Of a stretch of DNA of 64,000 nucleotides, positions 16,069-24,102 are shown piece after piece. Positions within the stretch are counted from its first letter, which is position 1, and every line of letters starts with the position of its first letter. The notes beneath the pieces were generated by a model, which was not told the DNA's origin, searched no databases, and was given only the letters and a program-made list of their open reading frames with translations. A program made the translations under genes and the position numbers. The stretch covers positions 4,030,001-4,094,000 of the forward strand of contig NZ_CP015378.1 in NCBI RefSeq assembly GCF_001629705.1, read 5' to 3'. The stretch comes from Fictibacillus phosphorivorans (GTDB taxonomy: Bacteria; Bacillota; Bacilli; Bacillales; Fictibacillaceae).

Positions 16069-16614
16069 TTATTCGAAAACAGAACTTGCCGCTTCGATCA
16101 GCTTCTTTTTCTCCGCTTTTCTGTCTGTGCCTTCCTTCATTAAGTACTCCATTTTATAGAATAAACCATCTTTTTTCCAAGCCAGGATAGGAAGATCTGC
16201 ACTTCCTGAAAAATAGGCATCCGTTCCATCACTCAGCTCTACTTCTTCATTCGTTTCTAATTTCTCGGTTTTCGGTAGAAAGTTAGATACTCGATAAGCT
16301 AAATAAACATTCTGCCCTTGTTGTTCCGGATAAAAAACGGAGTCTACCAGGATATTTCGTTTTTCACCCCAATCGGAGATCTGATAGGTTGAAAGAGCGA
16401 CTTTAAACGGTAATTGATTAGGCAGTTCCAGTGAGAACGGAACAGCTTTTTGTGCTTTTTTCTTAGAAACTTGATCGTAATAACGAGGATAAGCGCCTTT
16501 TGGATGCTCTTGCAGTGTTAAACCTTTATCGTTCAGCGTTCTTTTTTCTTCACTCGAACACCCAGCAAGCAAAACGGCTAGGATTACTACTACGAACCAA
16601 CCCCACTTTTTCAT
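16069..16614 (-). CDS. lipoprotein of unknown function
   Basis: 181 residues with a lipoprotein signal MKKWGWFVVVILAVLLAGC, the lipobox LAGC placing the lipidated Cys at residue 19. The mature part has alternating beta-strand-like segments (VPFSLELPNQLPFKVALS, NVYLAYRV, GTDAYFSGSADLP) resembling DUF4367-type domains, but I cannot assign it confidently. It lies 18 bases downstream of the cytosolic nucleotidase gene and is probably co-transcribed. Confidence 0.8.
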   Translation of the reverse strand: MKKWGWFVVVILAVLLAGCSSEEKRTLNDKGLTLQEHPKGAYPRYYDQVSKKKAQKAVPFSLELPNQLPFKVALSTYQISDWGEKRNILVDSVFYPEQQGQNVYLAYRVSNFLPKTEKLETNEEVELSDGTDAYFSGSADLPILAWKKDGLFYKMEYLMKEGTDRKAEKKKLIEAASSVFE

Positions 16615-16632
16615 CTTCTACACCTGCTTCTC

Positions 16633-18213
16633 TTATTTTTTTAAGAAAGATGAAACTTTTACATGCCAGTTGTAATCGCACGTTGCCCGTATCGTTCCCC
16701 TATTTAAAACATAGTTTGCCATCAGTTCCGACATATCGATCGGAATATCCTTCACCACACGTTTTCCTTTTAACATGGGATAATCACCGCCCCCTCCTGC
16801 ACGATAGTTGTTCATGACTACCTCGTACAGAGAGTCGTCTTCAATCGGTTTTCCTTTATACAGTAAATCCACGATTCGGTGTCCGATCGGCTTTGACAGG
16901 TCAATTGTGTAATCGATACCTTCCCACATATCGTAGTTGTAATGCTGAGGCTTAGGAATCGAAAATGCTGGATTGATGATCGGGTCTCCTTCTTCATTCA
17001 CAGAAAAATAAGATGCTGACCGTTCTAATGCATCTTTCATATCTCGTCCTGTTAGCTCGATCACTTTTAATGTATTTGGGTACACATAGTTTGAAACAAT
17101 ATCGCGCATCGTTATATGTTTCGAAAACCCCTTTGAGTGGTCATCAAATAATGCGGTACTCGAAATATCTACACCCGCTGCATCCATCTGCACTTTATTG
17201 ATGAATTCAATAAACGGATGATCAACTAGCCTCGTCAACATTGGATCGGTAATCGTCATATCTCCATCTACTTGTCCTAAAGGTTGATCCAGCCAATTCT
17301 GGGTTTGACTTTCATAAGGCTGAATAAGATCCAGCACTTGTTGATCAGGTTCGTAGTCACTCACAGAAAGCAGCTTCGCTCGTTTGTCCTTCACTTTCCA
17401 TGAATCACCCTCACCATCGACCTTTACTTCTACATACCCAAGCTCAGTTCCTTGTGTTCCAGACTGAATGATCGTGACTCCGTTCACTTCACCTTCAAGC
17501 AAGCGATGCTGATGACCTGTTAAAAGCACATCGATTCCTTCAACCTCCATACAGAGCTGATATGCTTGGTTCTCTTTCGTGAGCGTTTCTGTTGGTTCTC
17601 CAGTTTTAAGATCTCTCTCAAACCCACCATGATAAGAAACGATAATGACATCTGATATGGTTCGTAGAAAAGGAACCCATTTTCTTGCCGTTTCCACCGC
17701 ATCTAGAAAGGAAATGCCCTTAATATGTTCTGGATTCTCCCAGTTCGGTACATATTGTGTGGTTAATCCTAAGAGTGCTACTTTTATCCCACAATCAAAC
17801 GTTTTGATTACAAAAGGTTGTCCGAACGCGGGTGTCTCTGTTCCTTGGTGAACGATATTAGCTGAAAGCCAAGGGAATTTAGATTCTTCAACCGTCTTAT
17901 ATAGATAAGGAAGACCATAATTAAACTCATGATTTCCTATCACAGCAGCATCGTAATTCAATTCGTTTAAAAGGAGAACCATTTGATTCACATCACTTGA
18001 ATCTATTTTCGCGTGATAGTAAGTGAGTGGCGTTCCTTGAATAAGATCTCCATTATCGATGAGGAAGGTGTTGGGGCGATTAGACATATTTTCTTTTACT
18101 AGAGTAGCCGTTCTAGCCAATCCTATTTTTGCTTTTTCATTATTTGCATATGTTAAAGGGAGAACATAGCCATGAATATCACTTGTTACATAAATATGAA
18201 TGATTTGTTCCAT
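16633..18213 (-). CDS. cytosolic 5'-nucleotidase-family metallophosphatase
   Basis: 526-residue homologue of the 2',3'-cyclic-nucleotide phosphodiesterase/5'-nucleotidase family, but starting directly with the catalytic domain (HIYVTSDIHGYV), so it is not exported. Metal motifs are DIHG, IDNGDLIQGTPL, IGNHEFNYG, SYHGG and TGHQHRL; the C-terminal nucleotidase domain includes YPNTLKVIELTGRDMKDALE and NNYRAGGGGDYPM. ATG 18213 (after GTG) follows GGTGGAG. An extended -10 TGTTATAAT lies about 40 bases upstream. It heads an operon with the lipoprotein gene. Confidence 0.9.
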   Translation of the reverse strand: MEQIIHIYVTSDIHGYVLPLTYANNEKAKIGLARTATLVKENMSNRPNTFLIDNGDLIQGTPLTYYHAKIDSSDVNQMVLLLNELNYDAAVIGNHEFNYGLPYLYKTVEESKFPWLSANIVHQGTETPAFGQPFVIKTFDCGIKVALLGLTTQYVPNWENPEHIKGISFLDAVETARKWVPFLRTISDVIIVSYHGGFERDLKTGEPTETLTKENQAYQLCMEVEGIDVLLTGHQHRLLEGEVNGVTIIQSGTQGTELGYVEVKVDGEGDSWKVKDKRAKLLSVSDYEPDQQVLDLIQPYESQTQNWLDQPLGQVDGDMTITDPMLTRLVDHPFIEFINKVQMDAAGVDISSTALFDDHSKGFSKHITMRDIVSNYVYPNTLKVIELTGRDMKDALERSASYFSVNEEGDPIINPAFSIPKPQHYNYDMWEGIDYTIDLSKPIGHRIVDLLYKGKPIEDDSLYEVVMNNYRAGGGGDYPMLKGKRVVKDIPIDMSELMANYVLNRGTIRATCDYNWHVKVSSFLKK

Positions 18214-18253
18214 CACTGCTCTCCACCTTCTCTATTAAATGTTCTTCATCCAA

Positions 18254-18262
18254 ATTATAACA
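18254..18262 (-). promoter_or_regulatory. extended -10 promoter of the cytosolic nucleotidase operon
   Basis: TGTTATAAT on the minus strand: consensus TATAAT with the TGn extension, 40 bases upstream of the start. The -35 region is poor, as is usual for extended -10 promoters. Confidence 0.6.
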
Positions 18263-18486
18263 CCAGTTTCTCCCTATCACTTTAAAATTCCATTGATGAT
18301 ATTCGACAATATTTCCAGGGGAATGATTATTATTCTACAAAAATTCACAAAGAACCTCTTCGGATAAATTTTTAGCTCCAAAAAAATCTTTTTATGAAAG
18401 ATTTGAAATTTTTTACAAGGAAATACGTCTAATATAACGAATAGTATAACTTTGTCGTTTTATAGAAAATAGGGGGATCTATCATC

Positions 18487-20070
18487 ATGAATACGAATGT
18501 AAAAACAAAAAAGAACAAGAATAAAAACCAAACTAATTACAGAGCTTTACTCCTTCCTCTTGTAGTCGTTTTAATCCTAATTGGGGCCGTGATCTGGAAC
18601 AACGTCCGTCAAGGGACAAAGCTTCCTGATCCTGATTGGAGCCGATCCGTAAGCACGCCCGCTCAATCCATAAGCGCTGAACCAACTGTTATAAAAAAAG
18701 ATGACCAATATTCTATCTACACCCATCAAAAAGACGGATTGCAATTGACGACTTTAGACAAAAAGCTAAATCTAGTCTCTGAAAAAAAAGAGAACCTACC
18801 TTTAGATGAAAGAGCGAACTATTGGACAAACGGAAAACAGATTGCCTTTATCTCTCGTGGTGAGCTTATTCTGTATGAGGATGGAAAACAAACAGTCATA
18901 GATAAAGATGTCGATCTTTTAGCAGATGGAAAGGATCGCTTTGCGTATTCAAAAGGTAATGAAGTATTTGTTTACATGCCTGAAGATGGGAAGAGTCAAT
19001 CTATCTTTTCAGCTAAAGAAAAGCTAGCAGAATTATCTGGGCACCCAGCATCTCAATCATTTATTGCAACTGTCGGTGAAAAAGTAGAAATGGAAGCTTT
19101 TTATTTAAAGGAAGCTGACGGAGCATATAACGCTCAATCTATCACGCGATATAGCAAAACACCTACAGATAAAATCTATAACTTCCGCTTTGCTGAAGCA
19201 GATGATCAGATTCATTTTATGTATACCTTTTATTCTTCTAAACAGGGAACGAAAACGTTTAAAACGTTTTATGGGGCAGCACCAAAAGATCAGCTTACAG
19301 CCATCAATTTCAGCACGGTAAAGTTATACAGCTCAGATCTTGGTTATGAGATCGATAACCCATCGTACCAACAGCTGAACGTGGAAAATAACAAACCCAT
19401 CATCCTATTTGCAGCGAAAGGTCCGATTTCTACCAAAAAAGAAGCGGGTAACATTTACAAAGCAGCCTTAAATGAAGGCAAATGGGAAGCAACACGAGTC
19501 AGCACAACGAGTAATTTTTCTATCTATCCGTTACAGGTCGATGAAAAAACGATTGCCTGGTTAAAAGCAGAATCTGTCAGTGATTATAGACTTTATTTAG
19601 CAAGCCAAGTTTCAGAGATTAAGAGCGCGAGTGAGAAAATGGGGAAGGAAGATCTATATACCGCCGCGTTTGATGCGCTTACAGCTTTCGTCGTATCGTT
19701 CATCGCAATGACGAACGCGTTCATTTGGGTAGTGCCACCTGTATTGTTTCTAGGCATTCTTTATTTCGTACGCATTGATGTGATTGAGGATGAAAAGCCT
19801 TGGGCGAAATGGACGGCAATCGCACTTTTTGTGATTACACAGCTTTATGTCATCCAGTCTCTGTTCAACAACTCATTCTATACGCTAGCTCCAAAGTACC
19901 TCACCTTTACCGGGAGCTCATTTATCATTCCTCTGATCGTTTCCGCTATAGCTTTGTGGGTAATGCAGGTTGCTAGAGATAAGGATTGGGGATTGTTTGC
20001 ACAAGTCTTTTATTTTATTGGACTTACGGTACTGTTCGAACTTTTTGTTGTTGGAACGTATGTTTACTAG
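18487..20070 (+). CDS. large membrane protein with extracytoplasmic domain, unknown
   Basis: Not recognised. 527 residues: a very basic cytosolic N-terminus (MNTNVKTKKNKNKNQTNYR), a first span (LLLPLVVVLILIGAVIW), then a ~340-residue extracytoplasmic region rich in short beta-strand segments (DDQYSIYTH, LQLTTLDKKLNLVSE, QIAFISRGELILYED) that looks like a beta-propeller sensor, then four or five C-terminal spans from about residue 395. The ATG follows AGGGGGATC. It is monocistronic and followed by a 21-bp tandem array. A two-gene fusion of a propeller and a small multispan module is possible. Confidence 0.8.
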   Translation: MNTNVKTKKNKNKNQTNYRALLLPLVVVLILIGAVIWNNVRQGTKLPDPDWSRSVSTPAQSISAEPTVIKKDDQYSIYTHQKDGLQLTTLDKKLNLVSEKKENLPLDERANYWTNGKQIAFISRGELILYEDGKQTVIDKDVDLLADGKDRFAYSKGNEVFVYMPEDGKSQSIFSAKEKLAELSGHPASQSFIATVGEKVEMEAFYLKEADGAYNAQSITRYSKTPTDKIYNFRFAEADDQIHFMYTFYSSKQGTKTFKTFYGAAPKDQLTAINFSTVKLYSSDLGYEIDNPSYQQLNVENNKPIILFAAKGPISTKKEAGNIYKAALNEGKWEATRVSTTSNFSIYPLQVDEKTIAWLKAESVSDYRLYLASQVSEIKSASEKMGKEDLYTAAFDALTAFVVSFIAMTNAFIWVVPPVLFLGILYFVRIDVIEDEKPWAKWTAIALFVITQLYVIQSLFNNSFYTLAPKYLTFTGSSFIIPLIVSAIALWVMQVARDKDWGLFAQVFYFIGLTVLFELFVVGTYVY

Positions 20071-20090
20071 GGCTTGTTCCTGAGTAATTT

Positions 20091-20210
20091 AGCGGATTGG
20101 CCGGATAATCTGTCCAATCCAATGGATTATCTGTCCAATTCACGTAATAATCTATCCAATTGATTCATTAATCTGTCCGATTGAAGAGTTAATCTGTCCA
20201 ATCTATTTTA
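20091..20210. repeat. exact-period 21-bp tandem array, locus 3
   Basis: Five units with starts at 20111, 20132, 20153, 20174 and 20195, exactly 21 bases apart, plus a related leading segment. Each begins T(G/A)TCC(A/G)AT and ends TTATC or TAATC with about seven variable middle bases. It lies between the convergent 18487-20070 gene and ycgQ. Because 21 is a multiple of three, one frame stays open and reads heptads such as CPIHVII, YPIDSLI, CPIEELI. Confidence 0.85.
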
Positions 20211-20238
20211 CGTTGAGTTTACATTGATACATCTGAGA

Positions 20239-20266
20239 AAAAAGGACCCTGTGGAAGGGTCCTTTT
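20239..20266. terminator. bidirectional terminator upstream of the ycgQ stop
   Basis: AAGGACCC/GGGTCCTT stem, A-rich on the left and T-rich on the right, between the convergent genes. Confidence 0.85.
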
Positions 20267-20283
20267 AAAGTTATACTTGTATT

Positions 20284-21231
20284 TTAATATGCTCCCAAAC
20301 TCTCAGGACTCGGGTACACATAAGGATCTTTGAGCGGCTTAATTTTTTCTAGCGACTCAACCTGCACTAATGGCAGACGGACTTTGTTTAACTCTGTTTC
20401 ATCGATGGTTCCTGTAACGGTATACCATTCATCCGCTTTAAGTTTGGATACTCCATCGCCTTCGATAATGGTTCCATATACCACGGCATCCGCGCTGCAG
20501 CAGTTCATCGAAAAGCGCGCAATAACGGCTTGATTCTCACTCATCCCGTCTTCACGATACACGAACCCGGTAGTCTCGATTTCTTTTCCTTTGAACTTAT
20601 CCAGGTAGATATCCAAAACAGTCATCGTATCGAGATAGTAATCAGATGTTACTTTCACTTTATCTTTCGCCAACTGTTCTTTTCCGAACTTTTTATAGTA
20701 CGCCGTAACATCATACGTTTCGACCGGATTTTCTTCCTTAACGTTCTTTTCCATCTCTTTTATATAACCTTCCGGATCATCTAAATAGGCTTCCACATCA
20801 ATATTCTGTGTAGTGGTTACTTTACCTTCCTCCGTTTTTTGAGCAGGTTTAGCATACAGTCCTGTACCGTAACGAATGCCACGCTTTTCTGCGACTGAGC
20901 TGTCCATCGCTTTTTCAGGGATCATGAATCCTGTAAGAAGAGGGATCACAAAGATCATGTAGATAAAGAAATGCTTGAGCGGCCTTCCCTTGGGTGTATG
21001 ATCCACACCACATCCACATGCATCATCATGCTGTTCATCAGATCTTCTAAAGAACTGCATCACACCTAAAATTCCTAAGATGCCGATCGCAAAATAGACA
21101 AAGATATGCATTTTCGGTGCTACATAATAATTCAGTTTCCCTGTTGTGATTAATCCGATCAGCAGGAGCATGAAACCGATTAAGATAATACCTCTTAAAT
21201 ACGTATGAAAATCACGACTCTCTTTGTTCAT
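20284..21231 (-). CDS. ycgQ: YcgQ, TIGR03943 family permease partner
   Basis: 315-residue membrane protein of the DUF1980/TIGR03943 family. Two N-terminal spans, a Cys/His-rich loop (EQHDDACGCGVDH) that could bind a metal, a third span (FFIYMIFVIPLLTGFMIP), and a long extracytoplasmic C-terminal domain with FSMNCCSADAVVYG (vicinal Cys) and WYTVTGTI. It always pairs with a YcgR-type permease; here ycgR ends 18 bases upstream, so they form one operon. The Zur box before ycgR and the metal-ligand-rich loops point to a role in zinc handling (inference). Confidence 0.9.
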   Translation of the reverse strand: MNKESRDFHTYLRGIILIGFMLLLIGLITTGKLNYYVAPKMHIFVYFAIGILGILGVMQFFRRSDEQHDDACGCGVDHTPKGRPLKHFFIYMIFVIPLLTGFMIPEKAMDSSVAEKRGIRYGTGLYAKPAQKTEEGKVTTTQNIDVEAYLDDPEGYIKEMEKNVKEENPVETYDVTAYYKKFGKEQLAKDKVKVTSDYYLDTMTVLDIYLDKFKGKEIETTGFVYREDGMSENQAVIARFSMNCCSADAVVYGTIIEGDGVSKLKADEWYTVTGTIDETELNKVRLPLVQVESLEKIKPLKDPYVYPSPESLGAY

Positions 21232-21249
21232 CGTATCCTACCTCCCTTT

Positions 21250-22260
21250 CTATGCTACAAATTGATACACCATCGTTACAGCAAATACAGTCAGCGTTAT
21301 TAGTCCCATTAACACGAATACAAAGCGGGTTTTAAAATAAGCAAACATCATAAGCATGTTCTTTACATCAAGCATCGGACCGTATACCAAGAACGCGATG
21401 ATTGAACCTACCGTAAACGTACTTCCGAATGATGCAGCGATAAAGGCATCCGCCTCTGAACAAATGGATAGCAAGAAAGCAAGACCCATCATTAATCCTG
21501 TTGATGACCACTCATTCCCACCAAGCGCCAATAGATCATTTCGATTGATAAATACTTGGAACATACTCGCTAAAAATGCACCAAAAATAAGAAACTTCCC
21601 CGTATCAAAAAACTCATCAGATGCGTGATACACCGTTTGTTTCCAGCGACTCATCGTAATACCATGTGAATGGTCGTGAGCGCCATGCTCTATGTGTGAT
21701 CTGAGTTGATCTTTATTGCGAAAAACCCAATAGACGATCAATCCGATGATGATTGCGACAAGAAGTGCCAGTCCAATCCTGCCATACACGACTTCCATAT
21801 TGTTACGGAACGCATAAAAAGTGGATAGAATAACAACTGGGTTCACGATAGGAACGGTTAATAGAAAAACCGTTCCAAGATGCAGTGGAAGTCCCTTTTT
21901 GATCAAGCGTCTTACGACAGGAATGATCGCACACTCACAAACAGGGAAGATGATTCCCATGAACAGAACGACTCCGATACCTAAGAATGGATTCTTTGGT
22001 ATTAACCGTTGGATGTGCTGTTCTGTGACGAAAGTTTGGATCAACGCCGAAACAAAAACTCCTAATAAGATAAATGGAACAGCCTCTATTAATATACTTA
22101 AAAATACAGTGTTCACATGCATGATAGAACTCGGTAAGTTATCAAATACCGAATCATTTTTAATCTCTTCCATAAATAGAAAAGAAATAATAAAGATAGC
22201 CAGCAATAAAAGCCCTATCATTTCTTTTCTTATAACATCTCTGGTTGCAAGGTCTCTCAT
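21250..22260 (-). CDS. ycgR: YcgR, DUF318 family permease
   Basis: 336-residue polytopic membrane protein of the DUF318/ArsP-like permease family, about eight spans. Family motifs are PFILLGVFVSALIQTFV, FPVCECAIIPVVRRLIKKG (with the CxC), TVPIVNPVVILSTFYAF and SICSEADAFIAASFG. A cytosolic loop HIEHGAHDHSHG is His-rich. ATG 22260 follows GAGGAG. It is the first gene of the ycgR-ycgQ operon under a Zur-box promoter; substrate unknown, zinc or a zinc-related process suspected. Confidence 0.92.
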   Translation of the reverse strand: MRDLATRDVIRKEMIGLLLLAIFIISFLFMEEIKNDSVFDNLPSSIMHVNTVFLSILIEAVPFILLGVFVSALIQTFVTEQHIQRLIPKNPFLGIGVVLFMGIIFPVCECAIIPVVRRLIKKGLPLHLGTVFLLTVPIVNPVVILSTFYAFRNNMEVVYGRIGLALLVAIIIGLIVYWVFRNKDQLRSHIEHGAHDHSHGITMSRWKQTVYHASDEFFDTGKFLIFGAFLASMFQVFINRNDLLALGGNEWSSTGLMMGLAFLLSICSEADAFIAASFGSTFTVGSIIAFLVYGPMLDVKNMLMMFAYFKTRFVFVLMGLITLTVFAVTMVYQFVA

Positions 22261-22362
22261 CGTCTAACGCTCCTCTACTTCAATTGCTCTATGTATTTTT
22301 CTACTAGGTTCGTGATAAATTAAATCTAGTATCTTCGCTCAAAATTATAGGAATGCACCCTA

Positions 22363-22392
22363 TATTTAATCGTAATTATTACGTTTTGTAAA
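22363..22392 (-). promoter_or_regulatory. ycgRQ promoter overlapped by a Zur box
   Basis: The 21-bp sequence 22367-22387 matches the B. subtilis Zur box AAATCGTAATNATTACGATTT at 18 of 20 defined positions, with the central TCGTAATTATTACG exact. On the minus strand a -35 TTTACA (22392-22387) and -10 TAAATA (22368-22363), spacer 18, flank it, so Zur binding would block RNA polymerase. Confidence 0.88.
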
Positions 22393-22396
22393 GACC

Positions 22397-22426
22397 AAAA
22401 AAAGAAACCAAGGTGAATTACCCTTG
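22397..22426 (-). terminator. probable ykwC terminator
   Basis: CAAGGT/ACCCTTG hairpin overlapping the last codons of ykwC, followed on the minus strand by a T-rich run. The stem is short with a bulge. Confidence 0.55.
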
Positions 22427-23287
22427 ATTTGCTAAACGTTTATATAAAGCATGTGTCCCGCTATCCTCTTCACCCATCTCAGCAAGCTCGTCGTATAGCT
22501 TTTTCGCGAGTTGTAATCCTGGTGTCAATAATCCCATCTCTTCAGCTGATTTCAATGCGATGTTCATATCTTTTATAAAATGTTTTACGTAAAAGCCTGG
22601 AGCAAAATCTCCTTTTAGAATTCTTGGTCCAAGGTTGCTAAGATTCCAGCTTCCTGCAGCTCCCGATTCGATACTCTTCAGTACGTTCTCTGGGTCTAAT
22701 CCTGCTTTTTCCGCGTAAAGAATCGCTTCACAAACTCCCATCATACCTGAGGCGATTGCGATCTGATTACACATTTTCGTATGCTGACCAGACCCTGCTT
22801 TCCCTTGATAAACAACATTCGTACCCATTTTAGAAAAGATTGGCTCCATATCGTTGAATGCAGTTTCTGAACCACCTACCATGATGGAGAGTTTTGCATC
22901 TCTTGCACCGATATCACCGCCTGAAACAGGCGCATCAAGTGCTGCAATATTTCGCTCAGCAGCCGTACGTTCAATTTTTTGTGCAAGCTGTGGACTAGAA
23001 GTTGTCATATCAATTAAATAAGAACCCTCTTTTGCATGTGCGACTAATCCTTCAGCACCTAGGTAGACTTCTTCTACATCTTTCGGATAGCCAACCATCG
23101 TGATGATCACATCACAGTTTTGAGCGATTTCTTTTGGCGTGTCTGCCCAATTAGCTCCTTTTTCAAGAAGATCTTCTGCTTTTGCTTTCGTTCTCGTATA
23201 AACATGGACTGGATAACCTGCATTCATCAAGTGACCGGCCATGCTTTTTCCCATTACACCTGTTCCAATAAATCCAACACTTTGCAA
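22418..23287 (-). CDS. ykwC: NAD(P)-dependent 3-hydroxyisobutyrate dehydrogenase-family protein
   Basis: 289-residue beta-hydroxyacid dehydrogenase: Rossmann motif GFIGTGVMGKSMAGHLMNAGY at the N-terminus, the substrate motif DAPVSGGDIGARDAKLSIMVGG, the catalytic-Lys segment GSGQHTKMCNQ, and the C-terminal helical domain with YVKHFIKDMNIAL. It resembles B. subtilis YkwC; the physiological substrate is unknown. It starts at TTG 23287 with GGAGTGAGG upstream. A 109-residue gene precedes it by 62 bases on the same strand. Confidence 0.9.
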   Translation of the reverse strand: MQSVGFIGTGVMGKSMAGHLMNAGYPVHVYTRTKAKAEDLLEKGANWADTPKEIAQNCDVIITMVGYPKDVEEVYLGAEGLVAHAKEGSYLIDMTTSSPQLAQKIERTAAERNIAALDAPVSGGDIGARDAKLSIMVGGSETAFNDMEPIFSKMGTNVVYQGKAGSGQHTKMCNQIAIASGMMGVCEAILYAEKAGLDPENVLKSIESGAAGSWNLSNLGPRILKGDFAPGFYVKHFIKDMNIALKSAEEMGLLTPGLQLAKKLYDELAEMGEEDSGTHALYKRLANQG

Positions 23288-23349
23288 ATTTCCTCACTCC
23301 TTTCACTCATTATAACGAAGAATAACGAAAATAAAAAAGACACCGCTTA

Positions 23350-23679
23350 TTAAGCGATGACCTCCCCTTGAAGAATGCGTTCAATTTTAAGTTGAGCTAG
23401 CTCATAATCCATCTCTAGGTTTGTTAACATCGATAGCATGTCATCGTTCGAATGCCGTTTTAAGAGCTGGTATAAGTTTGGCTTTCGTATCTTAATCATG
23501 GTCATCATCTCGATAGTAGGTAATGTTCTTCCTGTTGGTTTGATACGTAAAAAAGAGCGGATGTATTGTGTGAAAGGGGGTATGGCCTCTACAGTGTCTG
23601 GTACTGTGTCTAATAGCTCCTGAAGCTTCAATAATGAATCAATCAGTTCTTTGTTTCTTTCCACGAATTCGTCCCTCAT
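23350..23679 (-). CDS. hypothetical helical protein
   Basis: Not recognised. 109 residues from ATG 23679 (RBS CGGAGA); the open frame continues further upstream through non-coding-looking sequence including a REP-like palindrome, so the longer reading is rejected. The product is mostly alpha-helical with MRDEFVERNKELIDSLLKLQ, a central PPFTQYIRSFLRIKPTGRTL and a heptad-like C-terminal region. No signal peptide or span. It may be in one transcript with ykwC. Confidence 0.6.
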   Translation of the reverse strand: MRDEFVERNKELIDSLLKLQELLDTVPDTVEAIPPFTQYIRSFLRIKPTGRTLPTIEMMTMIKIRKPNLYQLLKRHSNDDMLSMLTNLEMDYELAQLKIERILQGEVIA

Positions 23680-24102
23680 CTTTCTCCGATATTGTGTTAC
23701 TAGGTTAAAATTTCGCCTATTTAGGCAATTCATAATAAATATCGGCAGTTTCATAGAAAGTTTAATGAGGGGTCTGACCCCACACAATTTATTTTCCACA
23801 CTCATTTACTCTTCAGCACTTAAGAGAATACTTCATTTACGGCCAACCACATTCCTCTTTTCAAGATCTTGGTCATTTAAACAAACATGAAATGCATCCA
23901 ATCTTACTAGTACACTGCAACACCTTTTGACCTGTTTCTTTTCCTTTTATGTAAATCCCGCACAGTCCTTTAGGGGTATCTTTCATTTCCCTTATAAGTC
24001 CACCCTACTGTTTATTCGTTTTCGTATTTACGCACCTGTATATAAATGGTAAATTGAACTTGTCGACAAAGGGGTCCCGTATTACGGCAGGAGGTTTGGA
24101 AT
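23680..24102. other. gene-free region with one REP-like palindrome
   Basis: About 420 bases upstream of the divergent genes. It contains the perfect palindrome GGGGTCTGACCCC at 23769-23781 and T/C-rich stretches (23930-24010). No open frame with a ribosome binding site and no other structure is evident. Confidence 0.5.

Noticed and set aside
20091..20210. CRISPR array
   Set aside because: The 21-bp units have no separate repeat and spacer structure of CRISPR size, and no cas genes are present.
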